From Clostridia bacterium (GTDB lineage Bacteria; Bacillota; Clostridia; Oscillospirales; Acutalibacteraceae): a DNA stretch of 15,233 nt. Positions 1-7,920 of this stretch are shown in pieces. The DNA is taken from positions 1 through 15,233 of the forward strand of contig JAFRZS010000119.1 in the NCBI GenBank assembly GCA_017442445.1. Reading direction: 5' to 3'. A program made the translations under genes and the position numbers. A model generated the notes under the pieces. It saw nothing but the letters and a program-made list of their open reading frames with translations. It made no database searches and had not been told where the DNA came from. How positions within the stretch are numbered: the stretch's first letter is position 1; the number at the start of each line of letters is the position of its first letter.

Positions 1-25
1 AAATGCAGGGAAGTGAAGAAATATC

Positions 26-688
26 ATGCGTGTGATTGCAGGAAGTGCAAAAAGAATACAATTAAAAACAATAGAGGGTTTTGATACCAGACCAACTACG
101 GACCGTATCAAGGAGACCTTATTTAATATGATTTCAGAATATCTTGCTGACTCTACTTTTCTGGATTTATTCAGTGGCAGTGGTGGTATCGGTATTGAAG
201 CATTAAGCAGAGGTGCATCTGGTGCTGTCTTTGTAGAACAAAGTAAAAAAGCCATGAATTGCATTAAAGAGAATTTGCAAGTCACAAAACTTGCAGACAA
301 AAACAATAATGTCGAAGTCCAGGCAGGTGCTGTCAAAATGCGAATAAAGGTTGAAAAGCTAAGACTTCTTGACAAAAAACCGCAGAAACCGACAGCGAAT
401 AAAGCTGCTCCCACAATGAGAAGAACAGAGTCAACTCCTCAGGCAGTCAAGTCAAGCCTTGATTTAAGAGGAATGACAGTTGACGAAGCAATTTTAGAAG
501 TAGATAGATTTATTGATATGTCACTTCGTACAAGCCTTAATGAATTTACAATAATTCACGGCAAGGGTACGGGCGCTTTAAGGTCTGCGGTACAGTCGTA
601 TCTCAGAGGTTCAACGTTTGTAAAAAGCTTCCGCTTAGGAACCTTCGGTGAAGGCGAAAGCGGAGTTACGATAGTAGAATTGAAATAA
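26..688 (+). CDS. Hybrid ORF: RsmD N-terminal half fused to MutS2 C-terminal Smr tail
   Basis: Residues 1-90 match the start of RsmD, the 16S rRNA guanine-N2 methyltransferase: MRVIAGSAK opening, TRPTTDRIKETLFN, and SAM-binding motif I (LDLFSGSGGIGIEALSRGA, about 46-64). The N/DPPY catalytic motif expected later in RsmD is absent. From about residue 95 the protein matches the end of MutS2: a KOW-like stretch (VEVQAGAVKMRIKVEKLRLL, 96-115), a polar linker, and an Smr nuclease-type domain with LDLRG (145-149) and HGKGTG (178-183). RsmD is normally about 185 residues and MutS2 nearly 800, so only fragments of each are here, and the MutS2 ATPase is missing. Gln codons are CAA (3/3) before the join and CAG (4/4) after it, suggesting two source genomes. 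I infer an assembly chimera or recombination scar. A working methyltransferase is very unlikely; the Smr domain could still fold. Confidence 0.85.
   Translation: MRVIAGSAKRIQLKTIEGFDTRPTTDRIKETLFNMISEYLADSTFLDLFSGSGGIGIEALSRGASGAVFVEQSKKAMNCIKENLQVTKLADKNNNVEVQAGAVKMRIKVEKLRLLDKKPQKPTANKAAPTMRRTESTPQAVKSSLDLRGMTVDEAILEVDRFIDMSLRTSLNEFTIIHGKGTGALRSAVQSYLRGSTFVKSFRLGTFGEGESGVTIVELK
290..311. other. Probable chimeric junction rsmD/mutS2
   Basis: Homology switches here from RsmD (ending about KENLQVTKLADK) to MutS2 (starting about DKNNNVEVQAG). The switch falls in an A-rich run (GACAAAAAC, 296-304) that could serve as microhomology for a real recombination or as a false overlap in assembly. No insertion sequence or repeat is visible at the point. 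Confidence 0.7.
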
Positions 689-704
689 CTTAAAGGGGAA
701 AAAT

Positions 705-2621
705 ATGAAGATATATATATGCGGCGATGCAGTCACATTAGCTGACGGAATAAAAGAGATTTCAACTGAACTCGATTTTGTTGCGGAATTTTCCGAAGCA
801 GAAGCTTGTGATTTGCGCCTTGAAACACATCTGACAGATGAAGCAAAAATTGATGTCAGTTTAAAAGATAATGTTGCAACTGTAAACTATTGCAGCACAT
901 CTACTTTTTTCAGGGCATTGTCGCATCTTATGAAGGCGATAAGCGAGGGCAGAATTTCATTTGAATTTTCCGAGCCCGTGAAGTTCACACTCAACGGACC
1001 GATGTTCGATGTATCGCAAGGTAATGCGGTAATAAACATTCCGACACTTCGTTGGATTATACGCAAAATGGCGCTTATGGGACTCAATATGCTTATGCTT
1101 TACTGTGAAGACAGTTATGAAGTACCCGAGCAACCCTATTTCGGTTATATGAGGTCGAGATATTCCAAAGAGGAGCTTAAAGAGCTTGATAAGTATGCTT
1201 TGCTTTTCGGAATAGAGATGATTCCGTGCATACAGACATTGGCGCATCTTCAGGCGGTTTTGAAATGGAAAGTCTACAAGGATTTTTCGGATCATATGGA
1301 CACACTTTTAGTAGGCGATGAAAGAACCTACGAGTTTATTTCGCAGATAATCAAAGCGGCAACCGAACCGTTTTCTTCAAAACGCGTACATATCGGAATG
1401 GACGAAGCGATGATGATAGGCCGAGGCAATTATCTCAAGCTTCACGGACTTGTACCCAAAGCACAGATACTCAAAGAGCATCTTGACAGAGTTATGGAAA
1501 TTATCAGGGAACAAGGTCTTGAGCCTATGATGTGGGGCGATATGTTCTTACGCGTTCTTGATGAAAAAAATAATGACTATTATGCGGATGTTGAAATTAC
1601 CGATGAGGTCAAAAACACAGTACCCGAAGACCTTACGCTTGTGTATTGGGATTATTATCATTATGAGCCCGAGTGCTATGAAAAAATGATTGATAAACAC
1701 CGTCTTTTCGGTGAGCCTGTATTTGCGGGCGGAATCTGGACATGGTTGGGCTTCGGACCGAGTTACATTAAAACCATAAAAACTTTAGGTCCTGCGATGA
1801 AAGGCTGTAAGAACAAGGGCGTAAAGGAAGCCATGGCGACTATCTGGGGCGACAACGGAACGGAATGCAGTGTCATAGCAACAATGCCGATGCTCTGCTT
1901 CTTTGCCGAGCACGGATTTTGTGACGGAGATATTGATTTTGAAAATATGAAAAGTCGCTTTGATTTTATTTTCAAAAGCAGTTATGATGATTTTATGCTT
2001 TTGCAGAAGGTTGACGAAGTGCCCGGTGTTATTGAGGGCAACTGGTGGGATAATAACTGTTCAAAGCCGCTTTTATGGCAAGATCTTATTTCGGGATTGT
2101 GTGATTATAACTTCCGTGATATTCCGTTGAATGACCACTACAAAGAAATCAACGGCAAACTTAACGAGGTTGAAACTTTCAAAGAATTTTTTGATGTTTA
2201 CCGCAATCTTACTTCTGTTTTATCTCTTAAAGCGGAAGCGGGCCTCAGATTGAGAAAAGCATATCTTGAAAAAGATAAAGAACAGTTGTCGGAGTTTGTC
2301 GAAAAAATAATCCCCGAAATAACAGAACGTGTCAAAAAACTCCGAATTGCACACATGAAGAATTGGTTTAAAACCTGCAAACCGTTAGGTTGGGATATTA
2401 TAGATATGAGGTACGGTGCACTTCTTGCAAGACTTGACAGTGCCGCAATAGAAATCAGAATGTACCTCGATGGTGAACTTGATACAATTCAGGAACTTGA
2501 TGAGCCGAGAATACCCTATAACGGAGAAGACGGAATAATACATTATGCAAATTACTACGGTAAATTTGTTTCGGCAAGTCGAATTGACCCGAAGCCTGTA
2601 TATCCGCATTATCTCGGTTAA
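705..2621 (+). CDS. Glycoside hydrolase family 20, cytosolic exo-beta-N-acetylhexosaminidase
   Basis: Predicted to remove terminal beta-linked GlcNAc or GalNAc from imported oligosaccharides by substrate-assisted catalysis. An N-terminal GH20b-like alpha/beta domain (about 1-95) precedes a TIM barrel opening with GPMFDVSQG (98-106). The catalytic pair is D233-E234 in VHIGMDEA, matching the family H-x-G-x-D-E signature (H229). Aromatic active-site residues are plausible at W277, W315, W345, W347 and W381. There is no signal peptide or membrane segment, so the enzyme should be intracellular. The 638-residue length and layout resemble the short cytosolic GH20 group of Gram-positive bacteria (the type of Streptococcus pneumoniae GH20C) rather than large cell-wall-anchored forms. 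An AAAGGGGA ribosome site (692-699) fixes the start. It lies 16 nt after the preceding ORF and 30 nt before the GH31 gene, so the two glycosidases are probably cotranscribed. Exact substrate is not visible. Confidence 0.88.
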   Translation: MKIYICGDAVTLADGIKEISTELDFVAEFSEAEACDLRLETHLTDEAKIDVSLKDNVATVNYCSTSTFFRALSHLMKAISEGRISFEFSEPVKFTLNGPMFDVSQGNAVINIPTLRWIIRKMALMGLNMLMLYCEDSYEVPEQPYFGYMRSRYSKEELKELDKYALLFGIEMIPCIQTLAHLQAVLKWKVYKDFSDHMDTLLVGDERTYEFISQIIKAATEPFSSKRVHIGMDEAMMIGRGNYLKLHGLVPKAQILKEHLDRVMEIIREQGLEPMMWGDMFLRVLDEKNNDYYADVEITDEVKNTVPEDLTLVYWDYYHYEPECYEKMIDKHRLFGEPVFAGGIWTWLGFGPSYIKTIKTLGPAMKGCKNKGVKEAMATIWGDNGTECSVIATMPMLCFFAEHGFCDGDIDFENMKSRFDFIFKSSYDDFMLLQKVDEVPGVIEGNWWDNNCSKPLLWQDLISGLCDYNFRDIPLNDHYKEINGKLNEVETFKEFFDVYRNLTSVLSLKAEAGLRLRKAYLEKDKEQLSEFVEKIIPEITERVKKLRIAHMKNWFKTCKPLGWDIIDMRYGALLARLDSAAIEIRMYLDGELDTIQELDEPRIPYNGEDGIIHYANYYGKFVSASRIDPKPVYPHYLG

Positions 2622-2651
2622 GGCAAGGAAACGGCAAAAAGGAGAAAACCT

Positions 2652-5048
2652 ATGAAATTTACAAAAGGATGCTGGATGCACAGAGAGGGTGTTAAGGCTA
2701 CAGACGCAGTTCAGATAAGAGAAGTTAAGGTTGAGGGTAACAGGGTTTATTTATATGCCGTATCATACAGGCTTGATAAACGTGCTATGGGCGGTCCTGT
2801 TATTGAAATGTATATATCGTCGCCTCAACCAAATATTATCCGTACAGAAGCTTTTCACTTTATAGGCAGTAACAAAAAAATGCCCGAATTTGAGTTGAAT
2901 ATTCTTGAAGTGACACCCGAGATTGAGGAAACAGAAGAATATGTATCAATTAAAAGTGCAGACACAAAGCTTGTTATAACAAAGAATCCCTGCACATTTA
3001 CTTACTATTACAAGGATAAAAAGCTCACGGGAATTTCTCACCGTTTCGGCAGTACAATGCTCAGCACACTGAAGGTTGACGATGAAAATTTTATGGGCAG
3101 ACAAATGGATCTTGAATTAGCGGGTGACCATAGCGAAGCGATGAAGAATAAAAGCTTCATGCGTGTCCGTATGGATCTTGATATCGGTGAAAAGGTTTAC
3201 GGTCTTGGTGAAAAATTCACTCCGTTTATAAAGAACGGACAGAGTGTTGACATCTGGAATGAGGACGGAGGAACAAGTACCGAAATTTCATACAAGAGTA
3301 TTCCGTTCTATATGACAAATAAAAACTACGGAGTTTTTGTAAATGACTCCGGCCCTGTTTCCTACGAAATATGTACCGAACAGGTTACAAAGGTTCAGTT
3401 TTCCGTTCCGGGCGAGAAAATTGATTTCATGGTAATCGGCGGCGAGGATATGAAAGATGTCCTTGTCAATTACACAAATCTTACAGGTAAACCCGCGCTT
3501 CCTCCGGCATGGACATTCGGCTTGTGGCTTACATCATCATTCACAACGAAGTATGACGAAGAAACAGTAATGAGCTTCGTTAACGGAATGGAAGAACGCG
3601 AAATTCCTTTGCATGTATTTCACTTTGACTGCTATTGGATGAAAGAAAATGAGTGGTGCAATTTTGACTGGGACAAGTCTATGTTCCCCGATATTGAGCA
3701 CCAACTCAAAGTGATGAAAGAGGAAAAAAACCTTAAAATATGCGTGTGGATAAACCCTTATATCGGTCAGAAATCACCGCTTTTCAAAGAAGCGATGGAA
3801 GCCGGTTATCTACTTAAAAGACCAAACGGAGATGTATGGCAATGGGATCTCTGGCAAGCGGGAATGGGACTTGTGGATTTCACAAATCCTGATGCGTGGA
3901 AATGGTATCAGGACAAGCTGAGAAAATTACTTGATCAGGGTGTTGATTGCTTTAAAACAGACTTTGGCGAGAGAATACCCTTAGATGTCAGGTATTTTGA
4001 TTCAAGCGACGCACTCAGAATGCACAACTATTACACACACCTTTACAACAAGTGTGTATTTGAACTCCTTGAAGAATACAAAGGTAAAAATGAAGCGGCA
4101 GTTTTTGCAAGAAGCGCAACCGTCGGAGGACAGAGATTCCCTGTTCATTGGGGCGGTGACTGTTCATCAAATTATCTTTCTATGTCGGAGTCTTTGCGAG
4201 GAGGTCTTTCGCTTTGTATGTCGGGCTTCGGCTTCTGGAGTCACGATATGTCAGGCTTTGAGGGTAAAGCTGAAGCAGATGTATATAAAAGATGGGCGGC
4301 TTTCGGTCTTCTTTCAACACATTCAAGACTTCACGGCTCAAGCAGCTACCGTGTGCCGTGGCTTTTCAGTAAAGAGGGCGAAGAAAACGGAGAAGAATCC
4401 GTCCAAGTAGTCAAAGCTTTTACCGAGCTTAAATTAAAGCTTATGCCGTATATTTTCTCATCAGCAGTGCATACTCACAAAACAGGTGTTCCTGTAATGA
4501 GAGCAATGGTGCTTGAATTTCCTGAGGATATTCCGTGCGAGGACCTTGACCGTCAGTATATGCTGGGCGACAGCCTTATGGTCGCACCTGTATTCACAAA
4601 AAACGGTGATGTGACTTATTATCTGCCTGAAGGCGAGTGGACACATCTTCTCGGCAACGAAACAAGAATCGGCGGCAAGTGGCAGAAAGAAAATTATGAC
4701 TTTTTCTCATTACCTCTTTTTGTCCGTGAAAATTCAATTATTCCTATGGGTAACAATATAAGCACACCCGAGTATGATTACACAGACTCACTTACACTCA
4801 ATATCTTCGCACTTAAAGAAAAAGCACAGACGGTAGTCTGCGACATGTACGGTAACGAAGCACTTGAAGTCACTGCAGTAAATGATAACGGAAAAATTAC
4901 CGTAACGCTTTGCGGTAATTACAAAAATCTTAAAATCTGCATGAGAAATGTTTATGATGTGAAAACTGTATCAGGTGCTGATGCAATTTCAGGGGATATG
5001 GGTATTATCCTTAATGTGAAGAATAATAAGATCGAATTTGAAATATAA
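2652..5048 (+). CDS. yicI: Glycoside hydrolase family 31 alpha-xylosidase (YicI/XylS type)
   Basis: Predicted to release alpha-xylose from the non-reducing end of oligosaccharides such as those from xyloglucan (isoprimeverose-type). The 798 residues align in order with E. coli YicI: an N-terminal beta-sandwich (about 1-280), a (beta/alpha)8 barrel, then C-terminal beta domains. The nucleophile is D437 in CFKTDFGERIP and the acid/base is D503 in HWGGDCSSNY. F297 (TSSFTT) and C336 (EWCNF) match the YicI residues linked to xylose rather than glucose preference, supporting alpha-xylosidase over alpha-glucosidase. W398, SHSRLHGS-like (STHSRLHGSSSYRVPW) and DRQYMLGDSLMVAPVF segments are also conserved. 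No signal peptide is seen, so it is cytosolic. An AAAGGAG site lies 6-12 nt before the ATG. The pairing with GH20 suggests a sugar-salvage operon for mixed glycans, though no transporter or regulator is in the window. Confidence 0.93.
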   Translation: MKFTKGCWMHREGVKATDAVQIREVKVEGNRVYLYAVSYRLDKRAMGGPVIEMYISSPQPNIIRTEAFHFIGSNKKMPEFELNILEVTPEIEETEEYVSIKSADTKLVITKNPCTFTYYYKDKKLTGISHRFGSTMLSTLKVDDENFMGRQMDLELAGDHSEAMKNKSFMRVRMDLDIGEKVYGLGEKFTPFIKNGQSVDIWNEDGGTSTEISYKSIPFYMTNKNYGVFVNDSGPVSYEICTEQVTKVQFSVPGEKIDFMVIGGEDMKDVLVNYTNLTGKPALPPAWTFGLWLTSSFTTKYDEETVMSFVNGMEEREIPLHVFHFDCYWMKENEWCNFDWDKSMFPDIEHQLKVMKEEKNLKICVWINPYIGQKSPLFKEAMEAGYLLKRPNGDVWQWDLWQAGMGLVDFTNPDAWKWYQDKLRKLLDQGVDCFKTDFGERIPLDVRYFDSSDALRMHNYYTHLYNKCVFELLEEYKGKNEAAVFARSATVGGQRFPVHWGGDCSSNYLSMSESLRGGLSLCMSGFGFWSHDMSGFEGKAEADVYKRWAAFGLLSTHSRLHGSSSYRVPWLFSKEGEENGEESVQVVKAFTELKLKLMPYIFSSAVHTHKTGVPVMRAMVLEFPEDIPCEDLDRQYMLGDSLMVAPVFTKNGDVTYYLPEGEWTHLLGNETRIGGKWQKENYDFFSLPLFVRENSIIPMGNNISTPEYDYTDSLTLNIFALKEKAQTVVCDMYGNEALEVTAVNDNGKITVTLCGNYKNLKICMRNVYDVKTVSGADAISGDMGIILNVKNNKIEFEI

Positions 5049-5055
5049 TCAGAAG

Positions 5056-5086
5056 CTGTCGGAAGAATATCTTTCGACAGTTTTTT
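5056..5086 (+). terminator. Rho-independent terminator after the GH20-GH31 pair
   Basis: An 11-bp stem (CTGTCGGAAGA, 5056-5066, with TCTTTCGACAG, 5070-5080, one G-U pair) closes a 3-nt loop and is followed by six Ts (5081-5086). It starts 8 nt after the GH31 stop codon and separates the glycosidase genes from the surface-glycan operon. Confidence 0.93.
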
Positions 5087-5094
5087 GTCAAACA

Positions 5095-5119
5095 ATTATA
5101 ACAAAGCGAATGTTATAAT
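5095..5119. repeat. Perfect 9-bp inverted repeat next to the -35 box, possible operator
   Basis: ATTATAACA (5095-5103) and TGTTATAAT (5111-5119) are perfect reverse complements separated by 7 nt (AAGCGAA). The right arm ends 2 nt before the TTGACA box of the next operon. No T-run follows, so it is not a terminator. The position suits a regulator binding site. Each arm also contains TATAAT on one strand, so a weak extra promoter is the main alternative. Confidence 0.5.
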
Positions 5120-5121
5120 AT

Positions 5122-5150
5122 TTGACAAAGATATGTATATATGATAGAAT
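5122..5150 (+). promoter_or_regulatory. Near-consensus sigma-A promoter of the LicD operon
   Basis: TTGACA (5122-5127), a 17-bp spacer, then TAGAAT (5145-5150). The start of transcription should be near 5157, giving a leader of about 42 nt to the ATG at 5199. This is the best-matching promoter in the window and suggests strong basal transcription unless the adjacent inverted repeat is an operator. Confidence 0.85.
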
Positions 5151-5198
5151 AAAACGATTATTTGTTATATTTTGCTTTGGCTTGGGAGGAAAATTCTG

Positions 5199-7907
5199 AT
5201 GAGCAAAAAATATATGTCATGGGATGAAAATTCAATAGTTTTTTATTCTGAATCCTTCAGAGTGACAAGCGGCGCACAGTCTTTGGCATCGCTGATGAAT
5301 GCTTTTGTAAAGCAAGGTAAAAATGTTCACCTTATAACCTACCGTCAACCTACGGGTGATGATTATATAAGCAACGAAAAGGTTAAAAGACATTTCCTTG
5401 ATTATTATGAAAACAAAGGATATTCACTTTCAGATGCTTTTTATAAGGTGTTGGGTGAAATTCCTGCAAAGACAATAGTGTTCTCAGGAAAGTTCACAGA
5501 GAACACCTATATGCTTTTTCAGGCGGCGGAAAAGCTCGGCAGATGCATTGTACTTTTCCCCGACCGCTCACCTCTCATTTCAGTAGCGGCAGGTGCTGAA
5601 AAACAGACAGTTGAAAATTTATATATGCTCAAAAATGCTGAGTGTGTTGTATCTGTTTCACAGCAGGAAACAGAAATGTTAAATTCAATCGGAGTTAAGT
5701 CGGTTTTCCAACCTTATTACTTCCCTTATTACGATGATGAGGTCGGTATAGCCGATGTAAGTCAGAGAAGAATTGTTTACTACACAACATATGCGGGAAG
5801 AAATACAAGAACGGTTATTTCAGCATTTGCAAGACTTCACGAAAGATATCCCGATGCAACTTTAAAAATAGTTGTGTATAAGGGTGTTCGTCAGACACAG
5901 ATGCTTTTCAATCTCATTGAAGATATTGAAGAGTCTGACCTTAAAGATTTTATAACAATTGAAAACAAGGTCTTAAAGCCTTTAAGAGCATTGAGAGAAG
6001 CAGATGTTTCAATAACCTATGCTCATCTTATCCACATGCCCGAAACTACGATGGAAAGCATCAGTGCAGGTATCCCTGCAATTCTTTTGCAGGATGCAGA
6101 CTATTCTTCTGACGAAGGCCCCGCTGTAAAAATCAACGCGGCAGATGTTATTAAAATTGAAGAAACACTTGAATACTTTATGGACGAGAAAAACCGCAGA
6201 GAGTATTCAGAAAATGTCCGTAAACTTTTAGAGCCCGGGTACCGTGAAGCCAAGGCATCGGAATGGCTTGAAATGCTCGGAAAAATTGAAGCGGAATATG
6301 AAGAAAAGCTTGAAAAAATTTACGATGATTATAAAGAAAATGCCGACAGGGTAAAGAAAAGTCTTTCAGGCGGTATGAGAGTATCATCAATAATCAGAGC
6401 ATTGTTTATGGACAGAGTTTCAGCTGATCTCACAGTTGCGGCACTTCTTGAAAATAAAATTTCCGTCAAAGAAATCATAAAAGCTTATATGTCTTGCGAA
6501 ATGTTTGTGAAGGCAGATTTTATAAGAGTAAAAGAAATTCTGAACGAATGGAAAAAGTACGGCAACGATCATAAAAAGTGCAAGGAAAAAATGAAAAAAG
6601 CAAAGCTTTATCCCTCGGATGCAGTTTTGCAGTTATCGGTTTGCGAAACAGAATATGATGATATTGCAGATTGTCTGCCGTCAGTAATGATTGATAAAAA
6701 AAGAGTTGTTTACACACTCTCAAAAGCAATAAAAATTTGCGGCGGTGTTGACGCAATAAGAAGTGTTGCATCAGATATTTCAGAGGATTTCTCTTTGAAA
6801 ACCCCGATGGGTGCAACGGTTCTCAACAGCTTCAAGCTTTTCATGTTTGAAAATATGAAAATGTTCAGATACAGACATATAAAGCTTGTACGCCGTGCCG
6901 TAAAAATTATGGAGTGGTACACAACTCCCTTTAATGAAATGAGTACTTTCAGCAAAATTCTCGCATTTCCGTTCAGAGCATTGAAGGCGATGAAGGACAA
7001 GATTGCAAGAAAAGGCAGAAAGAGAATCGCAAAAGAAAAGATTGTTGAAATTGATCCGGGCGATGTAAGAAAAATTCAGTTGATGGTTTTGAAAATCGCG
7101 CTTGATTTTGACAAAATATGCAGAAAGCATGGTTTAAGATATTATCTTGCGGGCGGTACAATTCTCGGCGGAATAAGACATAAGGGATTCATTCCGTGGG
7201 ACGATGATATGGATATCACAATGCCGAGGCCTGATTATGAAAAATTCCTGAAAATTGCAAAGACTGAATTACCCGACGAATATGTAATGGATCAGGATTG
7301 TAAACCCTTCTTCCACAACAGAATTGAGTATAAGGATTCAGCTTTTGACACCTATTGGAGAAAGGGCGGAATTTTCCTTGATATCTTAGCACTTGAAGGC
7401 TGTCCCGATGATGAAAAATTAAGACTTCAGCACGAGAAAAAGTGTAAGTTCTGGAGAACGGCTATGCTTGAACAGGCAAGAAGAATGCCTGTATTCACCT
7501 TCAAAAAAGCAACAACAAGAGTATATTTCCGCAGACTTATCTGTAAAATAACACCCAGATGGTTCATCAAGAAGATGTGGCATAAGTGGGCAACAAAATA
7601 TGATTGCAACGAAACATCAACATGGGTATGTCTCCCTGCAAGTATCTATACCTATGAACAGGAGCGCTTCCCTGTAGAATATTGGGGCGAGCCTGTAATG
7701 ATGGAATTTGAAGGCTATCAGTTCCCGACAATGAGTCATTGGGAAGATTATCTTGTATGCCATTTCGGTAATTACATGAAGATGCCTCCCGAAACTCTGA
7801 GAAAGTCACATCACTTTGTCTATAAATATGATCTCGGAAAATATAAAGATATCTCAGTTGAAGAGCTTGAAAAAATGCTTGATGAGAAGAAAGCAAATAA
7901 CAACTGA
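5199..7907 (+). CDS. Bifunctional glycosyltransferase-LicD family phosphotransferase
   Basis: The 902-residue protein appears to join two surface-glycan enzymes. Residues about 1-360 look like a GT-B (GT4-like) glycosyltransferase: an opening SESFRVTSGAQ, then a C-terminal Rossmann half with RIVYYTTYAGRNTRTVISAF and an E-x-x-x-E-type donor motif in MPETTMESISAGIPAILL (280-297). Residues about 615-885 are a LicD domain: AGGTILGGIRHKGFIPWDDDMDI (651-673), with the acidic D668-D670 cluster expected to bind metal, and the family-typical YMKMPPETLRKSHHF end. LicD-superfamily enzymes transfer a phosphorylated alcohol (choline, ribitol, glycerol) from a CDP donor to a glycan. The segment 365-610 is helical and not recognised. 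The ATG at 5199 is chosen over an in-frame TTG at 5172 because GGGAGGA (5184-5190) sits at the right distance before it. No signal peptide is visible; it likely acts at the inner membrane face. Confidence 0.85.
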   Translation: MSKKYMSWDENSIVFYSESFRVTSGAQSLASLMNAFVKQGKNVHLITYRQPTGDDYISNEKVKRHFLDYYENKGYSLSDAFYKVLGEIPAKTIVFSGKFTENTYMLFQAAEKLGRCIVLFPDRSPLISVAAGAEKQTVENLYMLKNAECVVSVSQQETEMLNSIGVKSVFQPYYFPYYDDEVGIADVSQRRIVYYTTYAGRNTRTVISAFARLHERYPDATLKIVVYKGVRQTQMLFNLIEDIEESDLKDFITIENKVLKPLRALREADVSITYAHLIHMPETTMESISAGIPAILLQDADYSSDEGPAVKINAADVIKIEETLEYFMDEKNRREYSENVRKLLEPGYREAKASEWLEMLGKIEAEYEEKLEKIYDDYKENADRVKKSLSGGMRVSSIIRALFMDRVSADLTVAALLENKISVKEIIKAYMSCEMFVKADFIRVKEILNEWKKYGNDHKKCKEKMKKAKLYPSDAVLQLSVCETEYDDIADCLPSVMIDKKRVVYTLSKAIKICGGVDAIRSVASDISEDFSLKTPMGATVLNSFKLFMFENMKMFRYRHIKLVRRAVKIMEWYTTPFNEMSTFSKILAFPFRALKAMKDKIARKGRKRIAKEKIVEIDPGDVRKIQLMVLKIALDFDKICRKHGLRYYLAGGTILGGIRHKGFIPWDDDMDITMPRPDYEKFLKIAKTELPDEYVMDQDCKPFFHNRIEYKDSAFDTYWRKGGIFLDILALEGCPDDEKLRLQHEKKCKFWRTAMLEQARRMPVFTFKKATTRVYFRRLICKITPRWFIKKMWHKWATKYDCNETSTWVCLPASIYTYEQERFPVEYWGEPVMMEFEGYQFPTMSHWEDYLVCHFGNYMKMPPETLRKSHHFVYKYDLGKYKDISVEELEKMLDEKKANNN

Positions 7908-7920
7908 AAGGACAGATAAA

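Noticed and set aside
3985..4410. 141-codon open frame on the plus strand within the GH31 gene
   Set aside because: It is in another frame of a well-conserved YicI-type enzyme covering the catalytic D503 region, with no homology or ribosome site.
5172..5198. TTG start 27 nt upstream for the glycosyltransferase-LicD gene
   Set aside because: It lacks a ribosome site and its extension covers the GGGAGGA site that serves the ATG at 5199.
5087..5198. Possible riboswitch or leader RNA before the LicD operon
   Set aside because: The leader from the predicted start is only about 42 nt and shows no conserved aptamer or antiterminator pairing; the dyad lies upstream of the promoter.
6520..7161. Several overlapping minus-strand open frames under the GT-LicD gene, including the poorly recognised middle
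   Set aside because: They are rich in Phe, Leu and His as expected for antisense of Lys/Glu-rich coding, overlap each other and have no start signals.
7816..7920. Upstream in-frame start for the acyltransferase gene
   Set aside because: It lies inside the LicD coding region, has no good ribosome site, and the added residues are not family-like; 7921 has AAAGGA at correct distance.
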